A stretch of DNA of 64,000 bases from a virus. Below are positions 26,232 to 35,269 of the stretch, in pieces (positions within the stretch are counted from its first letter, which is position 1; each line of letters starts with the position of its first letter). The notes below the pieces were generated by a model. The model saw only the letters and a program-made list of their open reading frames with translations, was not told the origin of the DNA and made no database searches. The stretch spans positions 20,547 to 84,546 of IMG/VR virus record IMGVR_UViG_3300010412_000003. One strand, given 5' to 3'. A program made the position numbers and the translations under genes.

Positions 26232-27022
26232 TATCCACCAACCTTTCTTGCAAATTGATATGTCATGTCAACTTGAGATAAAGAACCAGAAAATGTTATT
26301 GTATTTCTTCCTTTGACAAGCCTGAACCAATTTTTATTAAAATTAGACAATCTTCTCAAGGCAGTTGAGCTTGAAATTGTTCCAAGCTCATTATTAATTG
26401 TAATTATCTCACCAGATGTTAGTCCAGTAAATTCAAAAAGCCTATCATTATCCTGAGATACTGATATGCTAAAGTCACCACCAAATTCATTTGCAGTTAT
26501 TTCTAAAGATGGATAATTATAATCATTATCATTTGATAGATTATAAAAATCTACTATGCTATTTACATCAGCATCAGTAAATGAATATGTTTTTGTTCTT
26601 GGAAAAGTCCACGCAAAAGGACTGTCGCAAACAACGGTTGCCTTTACACCACGAATAATGTTTCCAACTTTATTAACTTGTGGGTTTGTCAAAAAACAAT
26701 TAAAATAAACATCTTGCATATCAGATTGTAAAATTTGCAATTTTTTATATTGACTATGACCAAAAAGCCATGATTGAATATGCCCAATATCAGGAGAAGT
26801 TATTTCTCTTGGACTATTGAACGAAACATCAAATTCTAAAGCAGGAGATTGTTTTGCGCCAAGCAAATAGTTTTTTGACTTTCTGTAAAGACTTTCTACG
26901 TACAGTTCAACATTGCTTGAGCCAGTTACATCAACATCACCACCATTTGGTGATGCAATGTATAAAGAGTAGAGTTCTGATGGTTTTCCATCGAAAATAA
27001 AACTTGCTCCCCAAAAACTCAT
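26231..27022 (-). CDS. Distal tail protein (Dit)
   Basis: A 263-residue protein with the Dit pattern: N-terminal FWGASFIFDGKPSELYSLY, then a belt region with LEFDVSFNSPREI and IQSWLFG. KGVKAT-like IRGVKATVVCDSPFAWTFPR marks the end of the ring domain, followed by a C-terminal galectin-like beta domain. Dit forms the hexameric ring joining tail tube and fibres in siphoviruses. The order tape measure-Dit-Tal is the canonical order. Confidence 0.82.
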   Translation of the reverse strand: MSFWGASFIFDGKPSELYSLYIASPNGGDVDVTGSSNVELYVESLYRKSKNYLLGAKQSPALEFDVSFNSPREITSPDIGHIQSWLFGHSQYKKLQILQSDMQDVYFNCFLTNPQVNKVGNIIRGVKATVVCDSPFAWTFPRTKTYSFTDADVNSIVDFYNLSNDNDYNYPSLEITANEFGGDFSISVSQDNDRLFEFTGLTSGEIITINNELGTISSSTALRRLSNFNKNWFRLVKGRNTITFSGSLSQVDMTYQFARKVGG

Positions 27023-27039
27023 AGAAACCTCCTAAAATT

Positions 27040-27067
27040 ATATGGTGTGGATTTCTCCACACCATAT
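27040..27067 (-). terminator. Perfect 12-bp hairpin between tape measure and Dit
   Basis: ATATGGTGTGGA (27040-27051) and its exact complement (27056-27067) flank a 4-base loop that reads GAAA on the minus strand. AATTTT follows in the direction of transcription. It could be a weak terminator or an mRNA 3'-end stabiliser separating tape-measure from Dit levels. Confidence 0.6.
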
Positions 27068-30000
27068 TTATATTGAATAACTACCAGCACTTCTTGTAAA
27101 GCCTCTCAAATTCATTATTTGATTTATTTTATCAATAACCTGTTGAGAAATCTTTTCAATATCTGGTACAACATTTTCATCTAAATTACCTGCAACATTA
27201 ATTTCCATTAATTTTTCAACACTGAAATTAACCTCTTTCGTAACAATTCTTGGTGTTCCAGTTAGTGTTAAGTTTGCAAGGGCATCACCAGCAGATGCAA
27301 ATGCACCAGACATAGAAGAACCACCCATTGCTGTGCTTAGTGCCTGATTAGCAATCATTGCATCTGCACTTTGAATTGCGCTTGATGGTGCTGGTGTTGA
27401 CTGTTGTGTTGGAATATAGCCCAATGCCTCCCTCAATTTATTAATAAATTGTTGAACATTGTCAGCTTGAATGTTTTCGATAATAGAAATTGCATTTGCA
27501 ATTTGATCTTCAAACCTTTGCCTCTCTTCTTCAAGCATTGCTTGTTGTTGATCAACTGCATGTTCAAATTGAAATGTTTCCAACTCTTGTTGTTGTTCAG
27601 ATAGTTGTGCTTCTAATTCTTGTCTCCTTCTTTTTGCTTCTTCCGAAGTGTCTAAAGATAGTTCAAGAATTTCTTTTTGAAGATCAGCAATACTCTTTTG
27701 CTTATCTTGTAGTTCATCTTGGTAGCGTTTCTCAGCAACCATAGTATCTAAAAGCTGTTTTCTTTTATTAATAATTTTGTTGTAAGAATCCAACTGATCT
27801 TTGAGTGCTTCGATTTGCTTTTTACGCATTTCCTCAACTGCATCAGCAAGGTCATTTGTAGCACTTGTAGCACCAGATATAGCATCCTCAAGATCATCAT
27901 AAACATCAGTTACCTGACCACCAGCACCAGTAATTTGATTCAGTGGTTGTGTCAAATTGTAAATGTCATTGCCTAAATTGATATTGCTTGCCATTCCCTG
28001 CAAACTAGCACCAAATTGGCTAATAGCATTCCCAATAGATTGCATAGATGTGCTTGAGCCACTAATGTCAAGTTGAAAAGTTGGAATCCCAATGTAAGTT
28101 TGAAAAAGACCACCAGCATCTATTGGGAAATTAGTCATTCCCCCTGTCCACACTGGTTGGAAATTTATTTGAGCATCAAATTGACCAATTGCATCACCAA
28201 GAGTTACAAGCAAATCACCAGCAGACATTACAAGTGCTGAAATTGCATTTCCAGTTGCTCCTGCGGTTTGCTGTGTAAAGCTATTAAAGTTCTCTTGAGA
28301 TTGCATCATCCATGTTGCTATTTGACTTGCGCTAGAAAAAACATTTCCCTGCAAGTCTTGAACTTGAACACCAGCATTAAATGCCAGTTGTGCCATATTT
28401 TGTGCATAAGCCTGAAATTCTTGAGTTCCAATTCTTAAATTTTCAGTGGCTTGAAGTTGAACAACTTTCGCAATTTCGAAGTTTAATTTTTGAAGTTCTC
28501 CCAATTGAATTGTAGCATTAGACATTTGATCTAACGAATCACTAACTTCAATGCCACTTGCATCAGCAACAGAACCTAATTGCTGAAATACACCCATAAC
28601 CCCTATCAATTGCTCTGAATATGACAAAATATCCATTTCGCCAGCATCAAACATTGATGAAATTTGAGCAAGAGAACTTGATGCATCTGAAACTAATCCA
28701 GCAAACAATAACTGTTGTTGCTCACCAACTAAATCACCAAAGTCTGCTTCCGAAAGTTGTCTTTGCAATGCATCGAAATATTGTGTTGCAGAAAGCTCAC
28801 CCTCTTCAAATTGTCGAGATATTTCACCTATTGCTTCCGAAAAACCACCCAAGCTTCCAGTTAGTCCAGATGCTTGCAATGCAACATCTTGTAAAAACTG
28901 AGCATAGTCCCTAGACATGGGGATTGCTCTTTCAAGTTGGGATATGTATGCATCATAAAACTTAAGTTCTTTTTCACTAGCACCAGCCATCATTGCTTCA
29001 AATTTTGCCGTATATGCCTTTTGAACATTAAGTTTTTGAAGTTTTTCTGTGTTAAGAGTAATAATATCACCCTCAATTTCTAACAGATCAACCCAACTTT
29101 CATACTCTTCTGATAGAGCCATAATATCATCAATGGATAAAGCTCCCTCTAGTGATTTCTTTGAAATATCAATTGTTTTTGAAATTGAATTGTGAAGATC
29201 ACCAAATATATCTCTTAGGTCTTTTACCTCTTCTTCAACTTCCCCAAGACCAGATGCTAATCCATCTAGGTTTTCAAGATATTCCTCCATGAAAGAAGAC
29301 ATATCACCTGTTTCTTCACCTAATGCATTTTGTGCCTTCCATGCTTCGTATAATTCTTCACTATATGCTGGAAGTGTTGTGCTATAAAGCCTCTCAATTT
29401 GACCATTTGCCTTTTCATGTTCGGCATAAAGTCTTCCCTCTTCATCAATGTTTTTGTTTAATACTTTAGCACCATCTCTAAGAGCATTTAGATATTCTTC
29501 ATAAGATGTTGTTGATTTTCTAAGTTGCATTTCAAATGCTTCAAATGCATCAAGCTTTAATAATTCTTTGTTTATAAAACTTGATTCAATTCCGTCACCA
29601 ACGGCACTCTCTATTGCCTCTATTCCAGTTTTAAGTGTATCAGTTAATGCACCAAGATCATCACCAGTATCTTCTGCAACTTTTGCAAAAGTATCTTTAA
29701 ATTGTTGCTTTAAGTTCTCCGTTCCTTCTTCTGCTGTTCTTACAACATTATTATAAGCCTGAAAAGCTTTTATAACAGAATAAATTGCAATTGCAACAGC
29801 ACCACCAACAACTGCTGTACTACTCATTAAACCATTTAGGGTAAGTATAGTTCCATTAAGTATACCCAAGTTTGATATATTCGCAATCAGTATTGGAATT
29901 AAGTTACTTAATACAAGCCAAAAGTTTTGAAAAAATGTAATAATCCCAATTGCTTTTGTTCCGATTAGTTCTGCATTTAACAAAGCAATAAAGAAAACAA

Positions 30001-31225
30001 TTCTTTCTATAAGTTTCGGAATTCCACCTGCTTTGTCAAGAAGTTCAAGCATTGAAGTTCCAAGGTCATACATTCTTCCAATTGCTTCTGATGTTACTGC
30101 ATCCTGCCACAAACCTTCCCATGTAGCCTTAAATGTGTTAGCCCTAGCCTCCACACTTTTCATATAAATTTCAAATCTTTCTAATGCTCTTCCAGATGCA
30201 TCTGCTTGCATTTCCTGAAACTCTAAAACATCGTTAAAGTTTTCCATAAGCACAAGGAAGTTTTCTCTTTGCCTGACACCAGCAACAGCAATTGCTATAT
30301 ATGATTTTTCCTTTTGAGACAGAGTTTCCCATTCAAGAGACAATTCATATAAAACATCATCCATATCTCTAAATTGTCCCTTTGCATCAAAAAGAGTTGT
30401 GTTTGTAAATGCTTTTAAAACTTTTTCAACATCAGAAGCTGATTCTCCAACTTCATCCAGTTGGTTTAATTTCAAATTCTGCATACGTGCAAAAAGTGTT
30501 TTAAAAGATTCACCAATACTACCAGCACTCTTTCTTGTTACGCTAGAGACTGTTGCAATATAAGCCACAAGGGTATCAAAATCAACACCTGCCTGTTGTG
30601 CAGAATTTGACGACCTCTTTAATGCCTCTGCCAACTCAGCAACACTTGTTGCGCTTTGATTATCAACCTCAACCAACTTATCTAAAACTGTAATTGCATC
30701 CGTTGCCTCAAGCTTAAAACCATTTAAGATTGATGTTAGATATTCTGTCGCTTGGGCAGACTCCATGTTGGCAAGTTTACTTGCAATCAAACTTGCACGT
30801 ACAAGTTCTTGCGCTTCCTCTGCTGTCTTGCCTTGTCTAAACCACTCCAAAGAACCTTCTGCTACTTCAATCGTGGTAGCACCCATTTCTTTTGCAAGGT
30901 TATTAAATTCAGAAGAGAGTTGACGTATTTCATCACTTGTTTTTCCAGTAACAATTTGGACTGCTGTCATTGACTTGTCAAGGTCTTTGATATACTCAAC
31001 ACCCTTTCTAAGTTGTTGTAATGTACCAAAAACAGCACCTGTTGCCAATGTCCATTCAAGAGTTTTCTTTATTGCATCACCAATACTCTGAGACAAACCT
31101 TTAACATCTTTTTGCGCCTGTTTTGCGCCTATATTAATTTTCTTTTCAGAAATTTTTTTGGTTTGAGATTCTAACTCTTTGGTATCAATTGTTGCTGTAA
31201 AAATTACTTTATATTTATCAACCAT
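27068..31225 (-). CDS. Tape measure protein (TP901 core)
   Basis: A 1385-residue protein started at ATG 31225, preceded by AAAGGAGGGG. Residues ~35-330 carry the TP901-type core: TLEWTLATGAVFGTLQQL, DLDKSMTAVQIVTGKT, EMGATTIEVAEGSLEWFRQG and SAGSIGESFKTLFARM. Hydrophobic helices follow near 410-490. A long charged coiled coil lies near 1150-1260 (KRRRQELEAQLSEQQQELET). The length predicts a tail of roughly 200 nm by the usual ~0.15 nm per residue rule. It sets tail length and is probably ejected during infection. It is the first tail gene after the recombinase insertion. Confidence 0.88.
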   Translation of the reverse strand: MVDKYKVIFTATIDTKELESQTKKISEKKINIGAKQAQKDVKGLSQSIGDAIKKTLEWTLATGAVFGTLQQLRKGVEYIKDLDKSMTAVQIVTGKTSDEIRQLSSEFNNLAKEMGATTIEVAEGSLEWFRQGKTAEEAQELVRASLIASKLANMESAQATEYLTSILNGFKLEATDAITVLDKLVEVDNQSATSVAELAEALKRSSNSAQQAGVDFDTLVAYIATVSSVTRKSAGSIGESFKTLFARMQNLKLNQLDEVGESASDVEKVLKAFTNTTLFDAKGQFRDMDDVLYELSLEWETLSQKEKSYIAIAVAGVRQRENFLVLMENFNDVLEFQEMQADASGRALERFEIYMKSVEARANTFKATWEGLWQDAVTSEAIGRMYDLGTSMLELLDKAGGIPKLIERIVFFIALLNAELIGTKAIGIITFFQNFWLVLSNLIPILIANISNLGILNGTILTLNGLMSSTAVVGGAVAIAIYSVIKAFQAYNNVVRTAEEGTENLKQQFKDTFAKVAEDTGDDLGALTDTLKTGIEAIESAVGDGIESSFINKELLKLDAFEAFEMQLRKSTTSYEEYLNALRDGAKVLNKNIDEEGRLYAEHEKANGQIERLYSTTLPAYSEELYEAWKAQNALGEETGDMSSFMEEYLENLDGLASGLGEVEEEVKDLRDIFGDLHNSISKTIDISKKSLEGALSIDDIMALSEEYESWVDLLEIEGDIITLNTEKLQKLNVQKAYTAKFEAMMAGASEKELKFYDAYISQLERAIPMSRDYAQFLQDVALQASGLTGSLGGFSEAIGEISRQFEEGELSATQYFDALQRQLSEADFGDLVGEQQQLLFAGLVSDASSSLAQISSMFDAGEMDILSYSEQLIGVMGVFQQLGSVADASGIEVSDSLDQMSNATIQLGELQKLNFEIAKVVQLQATENLRIGTQEFQAYAQNMAQLAFNAGVQVQDLQGNVFSSASQIATWMMQSQENFNSFTQQTAGATGNAISALVMSAGDLLVTLGDAIGQFDAQINFQPVWTGGMTNFPIDAGGLFQTYIGIPTFQLDISGSSTSMQSIGNAISQFGASLQGMASNINLGNDIYNLTQPLNQITGAGGQVTDVYDDLEDAISGATSATNDLADAVEEMRKKQIEALKDQLDSYNKIINKRKQLLDTMVAEKRYQDELQDKQKSIADLQKEILELSLDTSEEAKRRRQELEAQLSEQQQELETFQFEHAVDQQQAMLEEERQRFEDQIANAISIIENIQADNVQQFINKLREALGYIPTQQSTPAPSSAIQSADAMIANQALSTAMGGSSMSGAFASAGDALANLTLTGTPRIVTKEVNFSVEKLMEINVAGNLDENVVPDIEKISQQVIDKINQIMNLRGFTRSAGSYSI

Positions 31226-31241
31226 AGATTCCCCTCCTTTC

Positions 31242-31284
31242 ATACGATATTAAATACGATGTTAATATTAAGTTAATATCGTAT
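31242..31284. repeat. 12-7-12 inverted repeat plus third copy; candidate recombinase core or operator
   Basis: ATACGATATTAA (31242-31253) is followed at once by ATACGATGTTAA (31254-31265). A 7-base centre (31266-31272) follows, then TTAATATCGTAT (31273-31284), the exact reverse complement of the first copy. Two inverted 12-mers around 7 bases is the geometry of tyrosine-recombinase core sites, and the adjacent third copy would be an extra binding arm. It lies between the recombinase stop and the tape-measure start. A repressor operator or poor terminator are alternatives. Confidence 0.55.
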
Positions 31285-31293
31285 TAAGTATAT

Positions 31294-32307
31294 TTATATA
31301 AATGCTTCATCTGCATTATCTTCTTCATCCCTAATTACATAAATCTCTGTGGTTGCAGAACTTTCATGTCCCAATAATTTTTTAGCAACCTCAATATCTT
31401 TGCCTTGTTCAACAACCAATGTAGTTGCTCTTGTTTCTCTAATCAAATGTGGGTGAACTCTTCTGCCAACAATTTCTTCAAATATTGTCCTGCACCACAA
31501 GTTAAAAGTTTCAACAGATATTCTCTTTGCAGTATCAGAACTTCCAGAAATAAAAACATACCTGCAATTATCATTTCCACGAAAATCTATCCACTTTCTG
31601 ATTGACTCCATAGCATCTTCATCAAATGCAAGTTGTCTAATCTTCCCTTCCTTAGAAGAACCTTTACAACGTATATCATGTGTCAAATAATATTTTGAAG
31701 TCCTTTCCTCTAAAACACCATCTTCATTTAAAACACTTATTGTTTTAATTTTTGGCTCATAATCAACGACCTCTTTTAATAGTTGTGCAACCTCTGATCT
31801 TCTAGCACCACTTGAAAAAGAAAATTTCAAATATGCCAAGTGTTGCCACAATCCTCTTTTTTCAAGTTCATTGCAAAGGTTTTTATATTCTTCAATTGTA
31901 AGAGGTTCTTTTTTGTTTACAAACTTCTGCTTTGGAGCAGGAATACCCTTGCTTACATAGTTTCTAAACGTGGGGTATTCATCTTCATAAAAAACCTCAA
32001 TATAATTATTCAAACTTGAAACGGCACTTCTCTTAAGTCTTATACCAGAAGAGGACATTCCCAATTTGGTTAAATAATTTTGATAAAACAAAAAGTCCTT
32101 ACTTCTAATTTCATAAAATTTTTTATTGCCCCTATTTTCATAAACCCAATAAAAGAAAATTCTTAATGCAGATGTATATTGCTTAAGGGTATGATCACTT
32201 AAATGAATTGATTGTTCTAAATATTCTTCAACAATCTTTCTATTTTCAGAATCAACCAAAGACCATTTTTCATCTGTAATTTCTTCCATCTTTGTTCTTT
32301 TCGCCAT
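31294..32307 (-). CDS. Tyrosine recombinase / integrase
   Basis: A 337-residue recombinase started at ATG 32307 (TTGGAGGTTTGT upstream; an in-frame TTG is less likely). The N-terminal SAM-like DNA-binding domain spans ~25-125 (LSDHTLKQYTSALRIFFYWV). The catalytic domain has the full set: Arg170 in GARRSEV, Lys215 in RCKGSSKEGK, His287 and Arg290 in HPHLIRETRAT, His314 in LLGHESSATT and the nucleophile Tyr323 in EIYV. It should be active. Its place inside the tail module, next to RusA, is unusual for a phage integrase, which normally lies with lysogeny genes. Confidence 0.88.
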   Translation of the reverse strand: MAKRTKMEEITDEKWSLVDSENRKIVEEYLEQSIHLSDHTLKQYTSALRIFFYWVYENRGNKKFYEIRSKDFLFYQNYLTKLGMSSSGIRLKRSAVSSLNNYIEVFYEDEYPTFRNYVSKGIPAPKQKFVNKKEPLTIEEYKNLCNELEKRGLWQHLAYLKFSFSSGARRSEVAQLLKEVVDYEPKIKTISVLNEDGVLEERTSKYYLTHDIRCKGSSKEGKIRQLAFDEDAMESIRKWIDFRGNDNCRYVFISGSSDTAKRISVETFNLWCRTIFEEIVGRRVHPHLIRETRATTLVVEQGKDIEVAKKLLGHESSATTEIYVIRDEEDNADEAFI

Positions 32308-32319
32308 ACAAACCTCCAA

Positions 32320-32763
32320 TTAAACTTCTTTTAAAACTATCTCTAACCTTGGATGATTCCTATCATATTCAAATGGTTTAATATGAATATAAAGATGTTT
32401 ACCATCATCATCAACCATAACACCAGAATCAACAAGTCCATCATTGATAAATTTTGGTGTCATGATCATATTGTCCATATCTCTTCTTCTATTATCACCA
32501 AAGTAAAATGTATATTCCATTTCTACATTGGTCATATTAAGATTTTCGATTCCATAAAAGCTCGACATCCATTTTGCAAATTCTTTATATTTCTGTTTCA
32601 CAGAATTTTGAACCATTCGCTTCATGGCTATGAAGGCATTTAGACTTGGTGGAAAAACACCCTTGATTGGTTTTACCTTTCTTCTTGGATAGGTCTCAAA
32701 ATAACACTCATGATACAAGTCTATTAACTCTTGATCTATTGTCAAATAAAATTTTCTTTTCAT
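32320..32763 (-). CDS. RusA-like Holliday junction resolvase
   Basis: A 147-residue protein with the RusA pattern: an aspartate cluster DNRRRDMDNMIMTPKFINDG, then LVDSGVMVDDDGKHLYIHIK. These supply the acidic residues that bind Mg at branched DNA. RusA enzymes resolve Holliday junctions. Here it pairs with the tyrosine recombinase rather than with replication genes. A strong terminator separates both from the upstream tail genes. Confidence 0.75.
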   Translation of the reverse strand: MKRKFYLTIDQELIDLYHECYFETYPRRKVKPIKGVFPPSLNAFIAMKRMVQNSVKQKYKEFAKWMSSFYGIENLNMTNVEMEYTFYFGDNRRRDMDNMIMTPKFINDGLVDSGVMVDDDGKHLYIHIKPFEYDRNHPRLEIVLKEV

Positions 32764-32832
32764 TTTTGATTCTTTCTTAATTTATTTTTAGTCTATTTTT
32801 AATTTAGTCTTAACTAAATTTTTAATAAAGGT

Positions 32833-32868
32833 AAAAAAAAGAGGGATGGGAAATTTATCCCATCCCTC
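32833..32868 (-). terminator. Strong rho-independent terminator after the holin-like gene
   Basis: GAGGGATGGGA-type stem (32841-32868) with near-perfect pairing around an A/T loop. It is followed on the minus strand by eight Ts (32833-32840). It should stop most transcription coming from the head-tail module before RusA and the recombinase. Confidence 0.88.
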
Positions 32869-32884
32869 AAAATAAAATACTTAG

Positions 32885-33073
32885 TTAAGCAACTGGTTCT
32901 TTGGTAAAGAAAATTCTGATAATAATATTTGCAATACCAACCAACAGCATGAAAATACCATTCACAGAAAGATCACCACCATTAAGAAACTCAATCACCA
33001 ACTGTACAATACCAGCCAATGCGGTCAAAATATTCAACCACACAGTTTTAGATTCAAACCATCTCTTAAACAT
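32885..33073 (-). CDS. Small two-TM holin-like membrane protein
   Basis: A 62-residue protein: FESKTVWLNILTALAGIVQL then IEFLNGGDLS then VNGIFMLLVGIANIIIRIFF. Two hydrophobic segments separated by a short turn, with a charged start, resemble small phage membrane proteins often annotated as holins. It is remote from the endolysin, so a lysis role is only possible. GGAG precedes the ATG. Confidence 0.6.
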   Translation of the reverse strand: MFKRWFESKTVWLNILTALAGIVQLVIEFLNGGDLSVNGIFMLLVGIANIIIRIFFTKEPVA

Positions 33074-33087
33074 AATTTCAAACTCCT

Positions 33088-33657
33088 TTAAATTTTTTTA
33101 ATTTGTATTCCAAGTGAACTTCCAATTTTTGCAAGTTCTTTTCTTGTATAAATTTCCAAACCCCTTTGATCAAACATTTTTTTCATTGTTCTATCCCAAT
33201 AGGGTTTCACCCTTCTAGCCAACCAGTGACTTGAAGTAAATCCATCTTTGTTCAAATATTCATCCAACATACTTCTAACATCACCCCAAGAGCTTTCGTT
33301 GCCATGTTTATACATGCCATCAGAGCCATCATATTCCATGCTTTGCCAATCATAAATCATTTTTGCAATAACTGACTGTGCTGTAAATTGAAGGTCTTTC
33401 CACTTAAAAGCCTCTAAAAATTCAAAAGAGGGTTGTCGTGTGCCACCCAAATACCAAGCTACACCACCAGAATATCTTGAAACAGTTCCATCTTTTTTTC
33501 TTCCGACTGGTCTTGCTTCATCACTCTGATAGGCATATTTCAAAATATTTTCCCTTAATTCTGCCAGAAAGTATTTGGTTGCTTTGTCAATCACTGGTTC
33601 TAAGATTTGTTTCCTCATAAACATTTGCACCGCAAATGTATTGCTTAGTCCACCCAT
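33088..33657 (-). CDS. Hypothetical tail-module protein
   Basis: A 189-residue basic protein rich in Trp, Tyr and Arg (GGVAWYLGGTRQPSFEFLEAF, SSHWLARRVKPYWDRTM). It overlaps the zinc-ribbon gene by 13 nt. No family is recognised; position between tail-assembly genes and the membrane protein suggests a virion or assembly role. Confidence 0.6.
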   Translation of the reverse strand: MGGLSNTFAVQMFMRKQILEPVIDKATKYFLAELRENILKYAYQSDEARPVGRKKDGTVSRYSGGVAWYLGGTRQPSFEFLEAFKWKDLQFTAQSVIAKMIYDWQSMEYDGSDGMYKHGNESSWGDVRSMLDEYLNKDGFTSSHWLARRVKPYWDRTMKKMFDQRGLEIYTRKELAKIGSSLGIQIKKI

Positions 33658-33878
33658 TTTTCATCAAACCCCCTAGTGATTTTTCTATTTATTCTCTCTT
33701 TTTTCTCACTCTTTTTTCTTTTTTGCTCTTCTAAAATGGCGAATATTTCATCATCATCTACTTCAACTTTGCAGGTTGGGCAAATTATAATTTCCTCACC
33801 CTCGTAACTATTAACTTGCAATTGCGTAGAGCAAGTTGGACATTTATTTTTTAGAGTTTTTAATTTCTTTCCAAGCAT
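33645..33878 (-). CDS. Small zinc-ribbon protein
   Basis: A 77-residue protein with two CxxC knuckles (NKCPTCSTQ and IICPTCKVE) 20 residues apart, a clear zinc ribbon, then a very basic helix (EEQKRKKSEKKERINRKI). It could bind nucleic acid or act in tail assembly. It starts 5 nt after the preceding gene; I looked for a slippery site that would fuse the two and found none. Confidence 0.65.
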   Translation of the reverse strand: MLGKKLKTLKNKCPTCSTQLQVNSYEGEEIIICPTCKVEVDDDEIFAILEEQKRKKSEKKERINRKITRGFDEKWVD

Positions 33879-33883
33879 TTTAC

Positions 33884-34468
33884 TTACTTTCTGTTAGCAT
33901 CCTCAATGATTTGCCCAACAGGAGAATCTTTAAGGGTTTCACCAACCTGCTTTATGCTTTTAGTTAAGGATTCAAGAGATTCTTCCGTACCCTCTTCTGA
34001 AATTCTTTCAACAAAAGCTATAATAGAATTAATAAGGCTTTGTAGTGCCTTTTCAAAAGAGTTCTTCATGAGCATTTCGTTTTTGTAATTATCAACAGCA
34101 ATCATAATATTACCAATAACATCATGGTAGTTTTCAATGGCATATGTAATTTCTTCCCACAAGCCACTTGCAAGAAAACCATCAAGATCAAGAACGAAGT
34201 TTCCCTCTTCATCAAAAACCATAATGTTAGTATATTTGTCAACGACCTCCATTGTAAATGCATGTTCAGCACCAAAGTAATTCCAACCAGATAAAAACAT
34301 TTCTGTTTCAACTTCTTCTGAAAGAAAATATGTCTCCATATATTTTGATGCTAAAACTAACATATCTTGATATGGAATATATCGAAATACTTTGATTTCC
34401 TCTCCCCCAAATTTTCCATCCAATGTTTTCAATTCCTGCTTCTGAAAACTTAACTTTTTTTTCTCCAT
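33884..34468 (-). CDS. Probable tail assembly chaperone
   Basis: A 194-residue acidic, helical protein with no recognised motif (FRYIPYQDMLVLASKYMETY, LASGLWEEITYAIENYHDV). In siphoviruses, the acidic helical proteins between the major tail protein and the tape measure act as tail assembly chaperones. The assignment rests on position, size and charge only. The ribosome site is weakly placed (GGAG 12 nt upstream). Confidence 0.5.
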   Translation of the reverse strand: MEKKKLSFQKQELKTLDGKFGGEEIKVFRYIPYQDMLVLASKYMETYFLSEEVETEMFLSGWNYFGAEHAFTMEVVDKYTNIMVFDEEGNFVLDLDGFLASGLWEEITYAIENYHDVIGNIMIAVDNYKNEMLMKNSFEKALQSLINSIIAFVERISEEGTEESLESLTKSIKQVGETLKDSPVGQIIEDANRK

Positions 34469-34521
34469 TGTTTAAAAATTCTCCAATTTAATTTAATAAA
34501 AACAATATTTTATTATGTGGA

Positions 34522-34989
34522 CTATTTGTTGCCCACTTCCGCTATAATACCAATTATCTTTTCAATGCCTTGCCATATTGCTACCAAAATACTCCCACCA
34601 AATAATGCTGGAACTCCCTTTTCTTTAATAAGAGATAAAATATCAATCTTACCTCTATCTTCAAGTTCATCAATTTGTGTTTTAACTTCATCAATTGCCT
34701 TCCCAACATTATTTTCTAACCCCGAAAGTCTTTGTGATAGGTTTCCCTCAATCTCTGCTGTTTTAGCTGTTCCTGCAACGATCTCAGATCGCATTTCGGT
34801 CATAGCAATTCTCATGGACACAATAGCCTCAGATAACTCTTTTTGTATTGCGACAGAACCTTCATGGATTTCATTTGATCTTTCTAAGTACGCACCAAGA
34901 ATGCCAACAGATTTTTCCAATTCAGAAATGTCTTCTTCTATTTTGCCAACTCTATTTTCAAGACTAATTAATCTGCTATCTTCTGCCAC
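34522..34989 (-). CDS. Coiled-coil protein with C-terminal hydrophobic segment
   Basis: A 155-residue protein. GTG 34989 is preferred over an in-frame TTG because GGAGGG is 7 nt upstream. Residues 1-110 are a continuous coiled coil (LISLENRVGKIEEDISELEK). A C-terminal hydrophobic stretch follows (VPALFGGSILVAIWQGIEKI), probably a single membrane span. The layout recalls haemolysin XhlA-like phage proteins that work with holins. The cellular role is unproven. Confidence 0.6.
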   Translation of the reverse strand: MAEDSRLISLENRVGKIEEDISELEKSVGILGAYLERSNEIHEGSVAIQKELSEAIVSMRIAMTEMRSEIVAGTAKTAEIEGNLSQRLSGLENNVGKAIDEVKTQIDELEDRGKIDILSLIKEKGVPALFGGSILVAIWQGIEKIIGIIAEVGNK

Positions 34990-35011
34990 TATGTCACCCT
35001 CCAAAACAAAA

Positions 35012-35206
35012 TTATACTTCTATAGTGTCTCCAACTTTGTATTTTTTGCTGTCTGTGATTTGCATCCATACATTACCCTGTTTTGTTTTATAAACAAGAT
35101 ATTTTTCAGCAACAAGAATTATTTCATATTTGCTTTTTAAAGACTTTGGCTTCTTTTTTGGCAAATCCTTCTTATCACCTTCAACAACATTTTCTTCATC
35201 AACCAT
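35012..35206 (-). CDS. Hypothetical small protein
   Basis: A 64-residue protein: an acidic then lysine-rich start (KKDLPKKKPKSLKSK) and a small beta-rich end (LVYKTKQGNVWMQI, KYKVGDTIEV). AGGAG is placed 7 nt before the ATG. No family is recognised. It is the first gene after the hairpin that follows the major tail protein. Confidence 0.6.
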   Translation of the reverse strand: MVDEENVVEGDKKDLPKKKPKSLKSKYEIILVAEKYLVYKTKQGNVWMQITDSKKYKVGDTIEV

Positions 35207-35221
35207 AAAATGATCTCCTAA

Positions 35222-35255
35222 ATTATAGGGGTGTGTAGAAACACACCCCTATAAT
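35222..35255 (-). terminator. 15-bp perfect hairpin after the major tail gene
   Basis: ATTATAGGGGTGTGT (35222-35236) and its exact complement (35241-35255) leave a 4-base loop. No long U-tract follows on the minus strand, so it may protect the 3' end of the abundant tail-protein mRNA as much as terminate. Confidence 0.65.
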
Positions 35256-35269
35256 ATTTGTAATAAAAA

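Noticed and set aside
31242-31284. Simple terminator after the recombinase gene
   Set aside because: The inverted repeat is AT-rich, with a third direct copy and no following U-tract. The spacing fits a protein-binding site better.
32885-33073. Holin of the lysis cassette
   Set aside because: The two-TM topology is compatible, but it is more than 13 kb from the endolysin. It is kept as a holin-like membrane protein only.
33645-34468. Programmed frameshift joining the tail chaperone-like gene to the zinc-ribbon gene
   Set aside because: The gene pair is in the right place for a G/GT frameshift, but no slippery heptamer is seen before the first stop and the second gene has its own start codon.
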